NCBI GenBank assembly: GCA_011525065.1 | Contig: WTIY01000091.1 | Span: forward strand, 1 to 22,717 | Length of the DNA stretch: 22,717 nt | From: Flavobacteriales bacterium | GTDB lineage: Bacteria > Bacteroidota > Bacteroidia > Flavobacteriales > Flavobacteriaceae | Reading direction: 5' to 3' | Shown: positions 7,475 through 14,955 of the stretch, one piece after another | How the letters are laid out: each line of letters opens with the position of its first letter | Position numbering within the stretch: the stretch's first letter is position 1 | Position numbers and translations under genes: made by a program | The notes under the pieces: generated by a model | Told to the model about the DNA's origin: nothing | The model's database searches: none | The model's input: only the letters and a program-made list of their open reading frames with translations

Positions 7475-8902
7475 TCATTCCACTGGTTTTAACCCAAGCT
7501 CTGCGGCTTTTTCAAACATAAATGCCTTTGCGTCTTTGTATTCATTTGGGATTTCTCCTTCGAGTATCGCTTCCTTTATGGCGTCTTTAATTAGGCCGAT
7601 TTCCCGAGATGGTCCGAGTCCAAAAATTGTCATTATTTCATCTCCGCTAACGGGTGGCTGAAAATTTCTTATGTGATCGCGTTGCTCCACCTCTACGACC
7701 TTCTCCCTTACGCGCTTAAAGTTATCGTGGTATCGGCGGTAGCGACGCGGGTTTTTTGTGGTGATGTCGGCCTCGCACAGCGTCATTAGTGCATCGAGAT
7801 CTGGGCCTGCATCAAAAAGTAATCGTCGCACCGCGCTGTCCGTTACCTCTTGAGCGATCACGATAGGTCTTGAGCTCATAGCCACCATTTTCTGAACAAA
7901 TTTCATTTTCTCATTTAGGGGCATTTTCAAGCGCTTGAATAATTTGTACACCATTTTTGAGCCCACGTATTCATGACCGTGAAAAGTCCATCCAATTTTT
8001 GGGTCAAAGCGTTTGGTGGGAGCTTTGCCGATGTCGTGCAGCAAGGCCGCCCATCGCAACCATAGATCATCACTGGTTTTGGCCATATTGTCGACCACTT
8101 CTAGGGTGTGCCAAAAATTATCCTTGTGCCGCTGCCCTTCGATTTCCTCGATACCCTGAAGGGCCATCAATTCGGGAAAAACATGGGCCATTAACTCGGT
8201 TTCATGCATCAGACTCAATCCAATAGAAGGCACTGGGCACGCCAAGATTTTGTGCATTTCGTCCACCACGCGCTCCCTAGAAACGATACTTAAGCGTGCT
8301 GCGTTTTTTTTAATGGCGGCTAAAGTTTTGGCATCAATGGTAAAATTTAATTGTGCAGCAAAACGAACTGCCCGCAACATTCGCAATGGGTCATCGCTAA
8401 ACGTGGTTTCGGGATCAAGAGGTGTTTTGAGCAATTTTTGATCCAAGTGATTCAGTCCGTCAAAGGGGTCGAGCAAGCGGCCAAAATCTTCTTCATTACA
8501 GCTTAGAGCGAGGGCGTTAACCGTAAAGTCCCTGCGGTTTTGATCATCGGACAAACTGCCAGGTGCCACCGATGGATTTCTACTCTCTTTAACATAGGAT
8601 TCCTTGCGGGCTCCCACAAATTCGAGGGTCAGTCCTTTCGTTTTTAGCATGGCGGTACCGTAATTCTTAAAGACCTGTACTTTAGGTTTGTTTGGCAGTT
8701 TTTGCGCCAGGGCTTCGGCCAGTTCAATGCCTGAACCAATGGCCACAAAATCAATGTCTTTGGCATTGCCCCGTTTTAGCAGGGCATCACGTACGTAACC
8801 ACCGATGACGTAAGTCTCCAATTCCAATTCCTTGGCGACCTGAGCCACGGTCTGGAAAATGGGGGGTTTAAGAGCTTCAGAGGCGCGATTTAGCACAGAC
8901 AT
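7475..8902 (-). CDS. cca: CCA tRNA nucleotidyltransferase with HD domain
   Basis: Class II nucleotidyltransferase, 475 aa, that adds or repairs the 3' CCA of tRNAs. GGYVRD at 34-39 and the metal-binding pair D49/D51 (KDIDF) form the catalytic head. RRDFTVNALALS and DDPLRMLRAVRFAAQLNF are the family's nucleotide- and RNA-binding motifs. An HD phosphohydrolase domain follows (WAALLHDIGK, near residue 287), seen in many bacterial CCA enzymes with 2',3'-cyclic phosphodiesterase or phosphatase activity. The start ATG shares one base with the tsaC stop (TGATG), so translation is probably coupled. A poly(A) polymerase identity is unlikely given this context. Confidence 0.93.
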   Translation of the reverse strand: MSVLNRASEALKPPIFQTVAQVAKELELETYVIGGYVRDALLKRGNAKDIDFVAIGSGIELAEALAQKLPNKPKVQVFKNYGTAMLKTKGLTLEFVGARKESYVKESRNPSVAPGSLSDDQNRRDFTVNALALSCNEEDFGRLLDPFDGLNHLDQKLLKTPLDPETTFSDDPLRMLRAVRFAAQLNFTIDAKTLAAIKKNAARLSIVSRERVVDEMHKILACPVPSIGLSLMHETELMAHVFPELMALQGIEEIEGQRHKDNFWHTLEVVDNMAKTSDDLWLRWAALLHDIGKAPTKRFDPKIGWTFHGHEYVGSKMVYKLFKRLKMPLNEKMKFVQKMVAMSSRPIVIAQEVTDSAVRRLLFDAGPDLDALMTLCEADITTKNPRRYRRYHDNFKRVREKVVEVEQRDHIRNFQPPVSGDEIMTIFGLGPSREIGLIKDAIKEAILEGEIPNEYKDAKAFMFEKAAELGLKPVE

Positions 8903-9480
8903 CAGTCACGAATTATCTTCACGGTCCCGTCGGTTTTTAACTTAATGATGGCCGAAGGCGGACCGTTCTTTTTATTGCGCTCCAAATTTACGACATAGTC
9001 GACGCCGGCCAAAATTGCATGGTCGATTTCTTGAAATGATTTGGGCGTTGTTTGACCACTTAAATTGGCTGAGGTCGAAACGATGGGTCGCTTAAATTTT
9101 CTGATCAATGATTTTGAAAAATCGTGCCGACTGACCCTTACAGCCAAAGATTCGTCATCTGCCAGTAAATTTTGCGCGACCCGAATTGGTTTGTCATAAA
9201 TGATGGTGGTTGGTTTAGAGGCGTACTTCAGAATATCGTAGGCCACCTCTGGAATATCTGCCACGTATTGATTGAGCATTTTAAAGTCGGAGACCAAACA
9301 GATCAAAGCCTTGGCGTCTGGGCGTTGTTTGAGTTCAAACACGCGCTCAATGGCCTCGGCATTGGTAGCATCACAACCGATGCCCCAGACCGTGTCTGTG
9401 GGATAGAGAATCAGCCCACCTTTTTTGAGTGTATTCAAGGCCTGATTGATTTCTTGTTGTAGGGCCGATGATGGATTCAT
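8902..9480 (-). CDS. tsaC: Threonylcarbamoyl-AMP synthase (TsaC/YrdC)
   Basis: YrdC-fold enzyme that makes threonylcarbamoyl-AMP from threonine, bicarbonate and ATP, the first step of t6A37 modification of ANN-decoding tRNAs. From the ATG at 9480 it is 192 aa, a lone YrdC domain without the extra C-terminal domain of Sua5. LYPTDTVWGIGCDA at 25-38, KQRPDAKALICLV at 51-63, LAVRVSRHDF and IVSTSANLSG are the diagnostic motifs. An in-frame TTG nine bases further upstream is possible but less likely. It lies 13 bases behind the pyruvyl-transferase gene and overlaps cca, pairing two tRNA-maturation enzymes. YciO is the main alternative. Confidence 0.9.
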   Translation of the reverse strand: MNPSSALQQEINQALNTLKKGGLILYPTDTVWGIGCDATNAEAIERVFELKQRPDAKALICLVSDFKMLNQYVADIPEVAYDILKYASKPTTIIYDKPIRVAQNLLADDESLAVRVSRHDFSKSLIRKFKRPIVSTSANLSGQTTPKSFQEIDHAILAGVDYVVNLERNKKNGPPSAIIKLKTDGTVKIIRD

Positions 9481-9493
9481 TTTGTTCAATGGT

Positions 9494-10423
9494 TCAGCGA
9501 TTTAAGGGTTCAATTTCTAAGTAATCAAATACTTTTTTGGCATATGCCGTATTGATGTCACGACATTCTTCAAGAATTCCGGTATACCTCACGGCCTTGG
9601 ATAAAACTGATTTAAAATTATTGAAATCGCTTACCGGTACGGGATATTTAAAGTCCAGGAATTTTGTGGTGGTTGGAATGACCACTACTTTTCGTTCCAT
9701 CAACAACGCCCAATACATGGCGTGATAACTGTCGGTAATCAATGTGTTGCATTGACCGATAAATTCGACCATGGCCTTGAGGTCTGTGGCATTATGGCTG
9801 GTGGGTAAGTTGTTCAGGGCCTGTAGCCTTTGAGGATTGTTCGCTGATTTTTTGCCCAACAACACGCCGACTTCGTGGATTTCATCCACTTTTTGATCAA
9901 AAATAGGGTGCAGACAACTCACGCATGGCACCCAGGTGCCTGGCGCACTGTAATCTCTAAGTCCAACCATCCCAAAAGAATTCAAATCAACTTGATATTG
10001 TGCTGGTTGTTTGAACCCTTCAAAATCGGGATCATTATGCCCGGGGCCCCAAAGGACTGTTTTCTTGCCCAGTCTTCCAAGCTCGGCGAATAGCTGCATT
10101 TGCTGCTGAAAATGGGGTAAATTCAATAGGCCGCCTCCACCAATAATTAAGTCGTTTGAGCGTACCGATTTGGCCCACTGTCGACGCACTACGGGGCTGG
10201 TTTTGCGCATTTCGCCAATGTCCAAGACCTTTTGATGCAGTTCGGGAAAATAAAGATGCGGAGCACAGTAAAAATCACCAATATTGTTTGGATCATGGCG
10301 GTGAATATTCAGTACGCCTTTGTGTGTGATGGGTCCTTTTAAAACAGCTTTTGCGGTTTGCTTTTTTCGCGTATCCCCGTCCACAATGGGCATGATTCCC
10401 GCCAATAGCTGCTTAATTTTCAT
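9494..10423 (-). CDS. Polysaccharide pyruvyl transferase family protein
   Basis: A 309 aa protein of the PF04230 family, whose members transfer pyruvate ketals from phosphoenolpyruvate to sugars of exopolysaccharides or secondary cell-wall polymers; several members have other or unknown roles. Visible family marks are NNIGDFYCAPHLY (46-58), LIIGGGGLLN (92-101), LWGPGHN (124-130) and a C-terminal segment with TDSYHAMYWALL. The start is uncertain: an in-frame ATG at 10483 would add 20 residues but overlaps the ATG of the divergent glycosyltransferase gene. I prefer the ATG at 10423 (MKIKQLL), which lies just downstream of a promoter-like sequence at 10441. It heads the run leading into tsaC, cca, GNAT and ctaA. 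The acceptor sugar is unknown. Confidence 0.8.
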   Translation of the reverse strand: MKIKQLLAGIMPIVDGDTRKKQTAKAVLKGPITHKGVLNIHRHDPNNIGDFYCAPHLYFPELHQKVLDIGEMRKTSPVVRRQWAKSVRSNDLIIGGGGLLNLPHFQQQMQLFAELGRLGKKTVLWGPGHNDPDFEGFKQPAQYQVDLNSFGMVGLRDYSAPGTWVPCVSCLHPIFDQKVDEIHEVGVLLGKKSANNPQRLQALNNLPTSHNATDLKAMVEFIGQCNTLITDSYHAMYWALLMERKVVVIPTTTKFLDFKYPVPVSDFNNFKSVLSKAVRYTGILEECRDINTAYAKKVFDYLEIEPLNR

Positions 10424-10431
10424 TACTTTCG
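10424..10431 (+). promoter_or_regulatory. Candidate -7 element for the GT2 gene at 10482
   Basis: TACTTTCG differs from TAnnTTTG at one position and would start a transcript with a leader of roughly 45 bases before the ATG at 10482. No clear -33 element is seen. Weak evidence. Confidence 0.25.
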
Positions 10432-10440
10432 TTTCTAGCG

Positions 10441-10473
10441 TAAAGTTAGGGTTAAATGGGCGAAAAGCGAAAA
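10441..10473 (-). promoter_or_regulatory. Candidate promoter for the pyruvyl-transferase gene
   Basis: On the minus strand TTTTCG (10473-10468), 19 bases, then TAACTTTA (10448-10441): each half is one base from the Bacteroidota consensus. It lies just upstream of the ATG at 10423, which supports that start over the one at 10483. Its upstream half falls in a tandem CGAAAAG/CGAAAAC repeat. Confidence 0.3.
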
Positions 10474-10481
10474 CAATTTCC

Positions 10482-11279
10482 ATGAGGACAGCACTTTTAA
10501 TCAGTACCTATAACTGGCCTGAATCTTTGGATTTGGTCTTAAAGAGTTTGTGCCGTCAAAGTCAAATGCCAGATGAGGTTTTGATCGCTGACGATGGTTC
10601 AGGTGTCGAGACCAAAAAACTGATTCAGGAGTATGTGTCGAGAATTCCGACCAAAGTGCATCACGTATGGCATATGGACGATGGCTTTCGCAAATCGGTC
10701 ATTTTAAACAAGGCCGTGGCTCAATCTAGCGCTGATTTCATTATCCAAGTCGATGGAGATTGTATTTTGCACCCACATTTCATACGGGATTGTATTCGGG
10801 CTGCTGAGCCGGGAGTTTTACTTTCAGGTACCCGCGTCAACATAAAAGAAGCCTTTTTATCAGAACTATGGCGCAGTAGAGCAACCGATTTTCGGGTATT
10901 TCACCCAGGGCTCCGCAATGGGCTTCGGGGGTTGCATTATCCGTTATTGGGTCGCTTTTACAGAAAGCGCCGTCAATTTTCAAAGAAATTTCGGGGGTGC
11001 AACACGGCCTATTGGCGTAGCGACTTTTTGCGGGTCAATGGTTATAATGAAGCTTTTATGGGTTGGGGGAGAGAGGACTCTGATCTGGCCCGAAGATTGA
11101 TTCATTCAGGCTGCGCATTAAAACGCATGAAACACCGAGCTTTAGTTTATCACATTCCACATAAAATTCGCTCCAAGTCAAATTTAACGCAAAATGACTG
11201 CCTTGAACTCAAGACCATAAAGAAGCGCATTACGCACATTGAAAAAGGAGTCGATCAGTACCTGAAGGGGTCGGATTAG
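10482..11279 (+). CDS. Glycosyltransferase family 2 (GT2 with galactosyltransferase-like C-terminus)
   Basis: A 265 aa GT-A-fold glycosyltransferase, probably cytosolic, acting on surface glycan. LLISTYNWPESL opens the nucleotide-binding half, IADDGSG is at 35-41, and VDGD at 90-93 is the DxD-type metal/nucleotide-sugar site. The C-terminal GYNEAFMGWGREDSDL matches the Glyco_transf_7C region (PF02709) of galactosyl/GalNAc transferases. The open frame extends 54 codons upstream, but the ATG at 10482 places the usual GT2 motif at the very N-terminus. That ATG overlaps, on the other strand, an alternative ATG of the pyruvyl-transferase gene (CATG). It is clearly related to the GT2 at 14956. Donor and acceptor are unknown. 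Confidence 0.9.
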   Translation: MRTALLISTYNWPESLDLVLKSLCRQSQMPDEVLIADDGSGVETKKLIQEYVSRIPTKVHHVWHMDDGFRKSVILNKAVAQSSADFIIQVDGDCILHPHFIRDCIRAAEPGVLLSGTRVNIKEAFLSELWRSRATDFRVFHPGLRNGLRGLHYPLLGRFYRKRRQFSKKFRGCNTAYWRSDFLRVNGYNEAFMGWGREDSDLARRLIHSGCALKRMKHRALVYHIPHKIRSKSNLTQNDCLELKTIKKRITHIEKGVDQYLKGSD

Positions 11280-11313
11280 ATCCGTGCTCGTGCCTCTATT
11301 GGAAAGAAGTAAT

Positions 11314-12075
11314 TTATTTTAACCCGCGCTGAAGTAAATAAAGTTTCACGTAGCGTTTGAAAACCGAATGAGCGTTAATGGTCGCCAAGATATAACCTGC
11401 CATCCCGTCCAAAACACCAGCGCGCACTAAATATTGATGCCAAAACCGATACCAAGGTCGCCAAATGAGATGCCCCAGATGGGCTTTTTTTCCTGCCTCA
11501 AAGGCCATTTGGGCCTGAAGGCTGCTGTAGTGATCGAGTTTAGCCAGATAATCACTCATGGACTTATAGGTGTGATGGGGCAGACGCGAGCGCAATTTTC
11601 CTGTGGCACCCTCTACGCTCATGGTCTCGTGGACCAATCGACCGTTATAGCGACAAGCGGACTTCTTGCCCAAGCGGATAACCCAATCGGTTTGAAAGCC
11701 GGAATACCTGATTTTTTTACCCATGAAATACAATTGACGACGCACATAATAAGCGGCTTTGTCTCCACCATGAACACACTCCAGGATTTCTTGCTTTAGG
11801 GGCGATGTGATCTCTTCATCGGGATCAAAAAACAGAAGCCAGGGATGTGTGGCCTTTTCAATGGCGAAATTTTTCTGAGCACTGAAGTTGTCAAAGTTTC
11901 TGGTAAAGCTTTTGACCTTTTTGAATGCTTGAGCTTTGCTCAGGGTGTCGTCCTCACTGTTTGAATCCACCAAGATGACTTCATCGACAAAATCCAGCTG
12001 AGCCAAAAATTTTTCAATGATTTGGCCTTCATTTTTGGTAATGACAACAGCGCTAATTTTATCTGTGGACGCCAA
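11314..12075 (-). CDS. WaaE/KdtX-like family 2 glycosyltransferase
   Basis: A 253 aa GT2 enzyme resembling WaaE, the LPS-core glucosyltransferase group. ISAVVITKNEGQIIE opens the protein, ILVDSNSEDDT at 34-44 follows, and FFDPDEE at 82-88 holds the DxD-type site (D84, D86). NFSAQKNFAI and the later TDWVIRLGKK and RLVHETM are typical of this group. The frame has no ATG near the start: the only suitable codon is TTG at 12075, with a stop nine codons upstream. A TATCTTTA at 12101-12094 on this strand may be its -7 element. It faces the kinase-like gene, which also starts with TTG. The sugar moved cannot be assigned. Confidence 0.88.
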   Translation of the reverse strand: MASTDKISAVVITKNEGQIIEKFLAQLDFVDEVILVDSNSEDDTLSKAQAFKKVKSFTRNFDNFSAQKNFAIEKATHPWLLFFDPDEEITSPLKQEILECVHGGDKAAYYVRRQLYFMGKKIRYSGFQTDWVIRLGKKSACRYNGRLVHETMSVEGATGKLRSRLPHHTYKSMSDYLAKLDHYSSLQAQMAFEAGKKAHLGHLIWRPWYRFWHQYLVRAGVLDGMAGYILATINAHSVFKRYVKLYLLQRGLK

Positions 12076-12190
12076 GGTGTGTTGGTTTTTGGGTAAAGAT
12101 AATCAAATTCGCTTGGCTCTTTGCCCGCCCTAAAGAAAGCCGATTGAATAAAATATCGCTAATTTTACGGCAATCCAATAAACAGGCCCA

Positions 12191-12958
12191 TTGAGCTTAG
12201 ACAGAGTTGTAATTGCTAAGGAATTTGAATCACACCGCCAATCTTTGATTGAATTGGTTCAGGGTTTTGACCAAAGCCATGATCCCCTAATTGGCACGGG
12301 AGACCGTAACGTGATTAAACGGATGGAATTCAAGGGCATTTCTGTTGCGGTGAAGTCATTCAAACGCCCGAATTGGATCAATCGTTGGGTTTATCGCTAC
12401 TGGAGAAAATCAAAAGCCGAACGCTCGTTTATGTATGCTCAAAAACTTCGCTCGATGGACATTGGAACACCAACCCCGGTGGCTTTTATGGAAACGCGCA
12501 ATCTGCTGGGCATCGATAGAAGTTATTATTTGAGTTTGCACCTCGATGCACCCTACACCTTTCGCGATTTGATTCACGATCTTGAATTGCCCAAAAGAGC
12601 CGAGTTGATCCAGGCGTTTACTGCCTTTACCTTTGATCTTCACGAAAAAGGCGTATTGTTTCAAGATCATTCACCCGGCAACACCCTAATTTGTTGGGAA
12701 GGGGAGCGCCCAGTATTTTATTTAGTGGATCTTAATCGCATGATTTTTACAAACTTAAATCGTGCCCAACGCATTCAAAATTTTGCCCGTTTGACCCCCC
12801 TTAAAACCATGACCGATCAAATGAGTGAGGTCTATGCGCGGCTTGCGCAGTGGCCAGAGGATGCCCTAAAGAGAGACATGTGGCGAGTAACGGAAAATTT
12901 TCAAAAACGATTTCACCGAAAAAGACGCTTAAAAAAGAAACTGTTTTTTTGGCGTTAG
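12191..12958 (+). CDS. Lipopolysaccharide kinase-like protein (WaaP/Kdo kinase family)
   Basis: A 255 aa protein-kinase-fold enzyme resembling the Kdo/WaaP family (PF06293), which phosphorylates LPS inner-core sugars on the cytoplasmic side. VAVKSFKRP carries the ATP lysine K55; FQDHSPGN gives the catalytic base D159 and N164; YLVDLNR gives the metal-binding D180. The catalytic set therefore looks intact. The C-terminus is strongly basic (RKRRLKKKLFF), which may contact phospholipid head groups. The start is TTG: a stop lies three codons upstream and the first ATG is codon 45, inside the N-lobe just before K55. It sits among glycosyltransferase genes, which supports a surface-glycan role. A RIO-like or other small-molecule kinase is the alternative. 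Confidence 0.8.
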   Translation: MSLDRVVIAKEFESHRQSLIELVQGFDQSHDPLIGTGDRNVIKRMEFKGISVAVKSFKRPNWINRWVYRYWRKSKAERSFMYAQKLRSMDIGTPTPVAFMETRNLLGIDRSYYLSLHLDAPYTFRDLIHDLELPKRAELIQAFTAFTFDLHEKGVLFQDHSPGNTLICWEGERPVFYLVDLNRMIFTNLNRAQRIQNFARLTPLKTMTDQMSEVYARLAQWPEDALKRDMWRVTENFQKRFHRKRRLKKKLFFWR

Positions 12959-13005
12959 CCCTGCTGCCCGTGATAACAAAAACAATCAGCAAACAATAAC
13001 ATGGC

Positions 13006-13824
13006 ATGAAACTCAAAGAAATTCCCGCTTCACTTTGGCATTCGGTGCGATTGAGCCTTAAGTCTTCTCAAGGTTTATTGGAGGAGTCAAAGCCTGCGGT
13101 CCCGGTGGTGGTTTCGATGACTGTTATTCCCTCACGACTGCCAAAATTAGCTTTAGTTTTACGGAGTCTTTTGGACCAAAGTGTGCGGCCAGAACGAATT
13201 TTGGTGTGGTTGCACCAGGACATGGAATCTCAAATACCAAATGGGGTTCAGCGCCTTTGTGGGTCCTTAATTCAACTGCATTTTACACCACTTAAGTGCT
13301 CTCATAAAAAGCTCATTCATACGCTAGAGGCCCATCCTGATCGGGTCGTGGTCACCTGTGATGATGATTTCTTGTATCATCGCGATTGGCTAGAGGTCTT
13401 GTACGCGGATCACAAGAGGCATCCCAAACACGTGATCGCTCAGCACCTACGTTCAATACAACGCAATGAAGATGGTCAACTCAAACCCTATAAACAGTGG
13501 ATTTACCGCCCTGAGTTGAATCAAAATTCTGATTCATTTTTGGCCATTGGTGGTAAAGGGGTGCTTTATCCTGTGGGGGCGTTAAATCTTCAGTTTAACA
13601 ACAGTGATTTATTTCTGTCTCTGGCGCCCAAGGCCGACGACCTCTGGTTTAAAGCCATGGAACTGCTAAACAATACCCCGGTCAAACGATGTGACCGTCT
13701 GGTGCCCGAGCCGATTCCGATCATGGGAACTCAGACTTTTTCGCTGAAAAAGGAAAATGTGGATCAAGACCTCAATGGAATACAATGGCAGCAGCTATCG
13801 GACCACTTCAATCTTGAGGTTTGA
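13006..13824 (+). CDS. Glycosyltransferase of GT-A type (capsule-locus family)
   Basis: A 272 aa protein with the outline of a GT-A glycosyltransferase: VSMTVIPSRLPKLALVLRSL at 36-55, LLDQSVRPERILVWL, then VTCDDDFLYHRDWLE with the DxD-type site at D119-D121. Similar 'VSLTSIPSR ... LNQT' proteins occur in capsule and LPS loci. KADDLWFKAME near the C-terminus fits the acid region of the active site. It follows the kinase-like gene by 47 bases on the same strand and may share its transcript. Its last 17 bases overlap the 3' end of the opposing heptosyltransferase-like gene. No specific activity can be assigned, and the family is recognised only by pattern. Confidence 0.72.
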   Translation: MKLKEIPASLWHSVRLSLKSSQGLLEESKPAVPVVVSMTVIPSRLPKLALVLRSLLDQSVRPERILVWLHQDMESQIPNGVQRLCGSLIQLHFTPLKCSHKKLIHTLEAHPDRVVVTCDDDFLYHRDWLEVLYADHKRHPKHVIAQHLRSIQRNEDGQLKPYKQWIYRPELNQNSDSFLAIGGKGVLYPVGALNLQFNNSDLFLSLAPKADDLWFKAMELLNNTPVKRCDRLVPEPIPIMGTQTFSLKKENVDQDLNGIQWQQLSDHFNLEV

Positions 13825-14884
13825 CTTGATGTCGATCGCAAAACGCAATCATTTGATTCAAAAATAAATCCAGTTTAAAGTCTCGGTAAAAAGCTTGAAA
13901 TTCTTGACGTATCTCTAAGGTCGTTTTGTCTTTGAAGCGCTCTGGTTTAAAGTCTTTTAAGTGCAGCCCCACATGGGTTTCCCTGTCGTCATAACTGTTC
14001 CACGCCGCCTTGTGAATCCACGGTGAAAATAAGGTAAATGTAGGTATGTTCAGGGCTTTAGCCATGTTGACTGCACCCCCTTCATTGCCAATCAGACAAT
14101 TGACTTGACTCAGTAAGGCTAAAAATTGCCGCAGACTTTTTCCGTAAACCTCTGGGTGAATTTTTTGCATCAAGGCTGCCGGAACCAGTGATAAAATCCG
14201 ATTAACTTCTGTTTTTTGGCTGGGCAAATAATTTAACAGCAGTTGGGTTTTAGGTCTTTGTGCCAAAACCGATAAAATCTCAGCCATGGTAGATTTGGGT
14301 AAAGATTTGTCTTCAGCACTACCTAAAACACTCACCATAATCAGAGTTTCGCCTGTATTTAGCCCCTTGGTTTGGAGTAATTTTTTGGCCCACTGAGTTT
14401 CCTCTTGACTCATATGGATGTGAGGACGGTACAACATGGCGTTTTCAGCGATTTGCTCCTCGGGATAGATCAGTCTTAATCGATCCTCGATGGCATTGCC
14501 CGCTTGAGTGTAGACTTTTGGGCTGGGAACGCTTGTTTTGGTGTAAATCATTGGACCGAACCATTTTTTATGGCCATATATCGCTTTGGCCCGAGCAAAC
14601 CGGCATATGATCATGCTCTCGACTTTACCGTAGGCGTCCACAACTAAGTCGTACTGGGTTTTGCGAAGCGCCCTGATGAGTACGATCCACTGTTGAACAT
14701 TTTTGTCTGGAGTACTGATGATTAAGCGGTCAATGTGTGGATTCAGCTGGACCACCCCCTGGGTGTTGCTGTGGATGGCGTAATGAATTTCTGACTGGGG
14801 ATGCAAAAATTTTAGGTGCTGGCACAAGAGGCTGGAAATCAAAACATCTCCAATCATTTTTTGCTGTATGACCAAAATTTTCAT
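13808..14884 (-). CDS. GT9 heptosyltransferase-like protein (WaaF/WaaC family)
   Basis: A 358 aa member of glycosyltransferase family 9, the ADP-heptose:LPS heptosyltransferases of the inner core. MKILVIQQKMIGDVLISSLL matches the N-terminal acceptor-side signature, DLVVDAYGKVES follows, and CLIGNEGGAVNMAKALNIPT followed by TLFSPW is the nucleotide-sugar site. I start at the ATG giving MKILVIQQ; an ATG 18 bases upstream (14902) is also open. It diverges from the GT2 gene at 14956 and converges with the gene at 13006, overlapping by 17 bases. Bacteroidota GT9 proteins are not all heptosyltransferases, so the sugar is an inference. Confidence 0.88.
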   Translation of the reverse strand: MKILVIQQKMIGDVLISSLLCQHLKFLHPQSEIHYAIHSNTQGVVQLNPHIDRLIISTPDKNVQQWIVLIRALRKTQYDLVVDAYGKVESMIICRFARAKAIYGHKKWFGPMIYTKTSVPSPKVYTQAGNAIEDRLRLIYPEEQIAENAMLYRPHIHMSQEETQWAKKLLQTKGLNTGETLIMVSVLGSAEDKSLPKSTMAEILSVLAQRPKTQLLLNYLPSQKTEVNRILSLVPAALMQKIHPEVYGKSLRQFLALLSQVNCLIGNEGGAVNMAKALNIPTFTLFSPWIHKAAWNSYDDRETHVGLHLKDFKPERFKDKTTLEIRQEFQAFYRDFKLDLFLNQMIAFCDRHQVKPQD

Positions 14885-14910
14885 GCTGCTATTGGGCTTC
14901 ATTGAACTTT

Positions 14911-14932
14911 CCCTTACAGGGTACTAAGGTAC
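14911..14932. promoter_or_regulatory. Possible operator: paired inverted repeats
   Basis: CCCT-TAC-AGGG (14911-14921) is followed at once by GTAC-TAAG-GTAC (14921-14932), both in the short divergent gap between the GT9 and GT2 genes. Such symmetry can be a protein binding site, but short repeats like these also occur by chance. Confidence 0.2.
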
Positions 14933-14943
14933 TTATTTTGGCG

Positions 14944-14951
14944 TATCTTTG
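14944..14951 (+). promoter_or_regulatory. Candidate -7 element for GT2 at 14956
   Basis: TATCTTTG is a perfect TAnnTTTG and ends only four bases before the ATG at 14956, so a transcript from it would have almost no leader. No -33 TTG is seen at normal spacing; a second, overlapping TTATTTTG (14933-14940) has TTTC 21 bases upstream. Confidence 0.4.
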
Positions 14952-14955
14952 CGGC

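Noticed and set aside
10320..10481. N-terminal extension of the GT2 gene
   Set aside because: The 54 extra residues are antisense to the pyruvyl-transferase N-terminus, and the GT2 fold starts right at the ATG at 10482.
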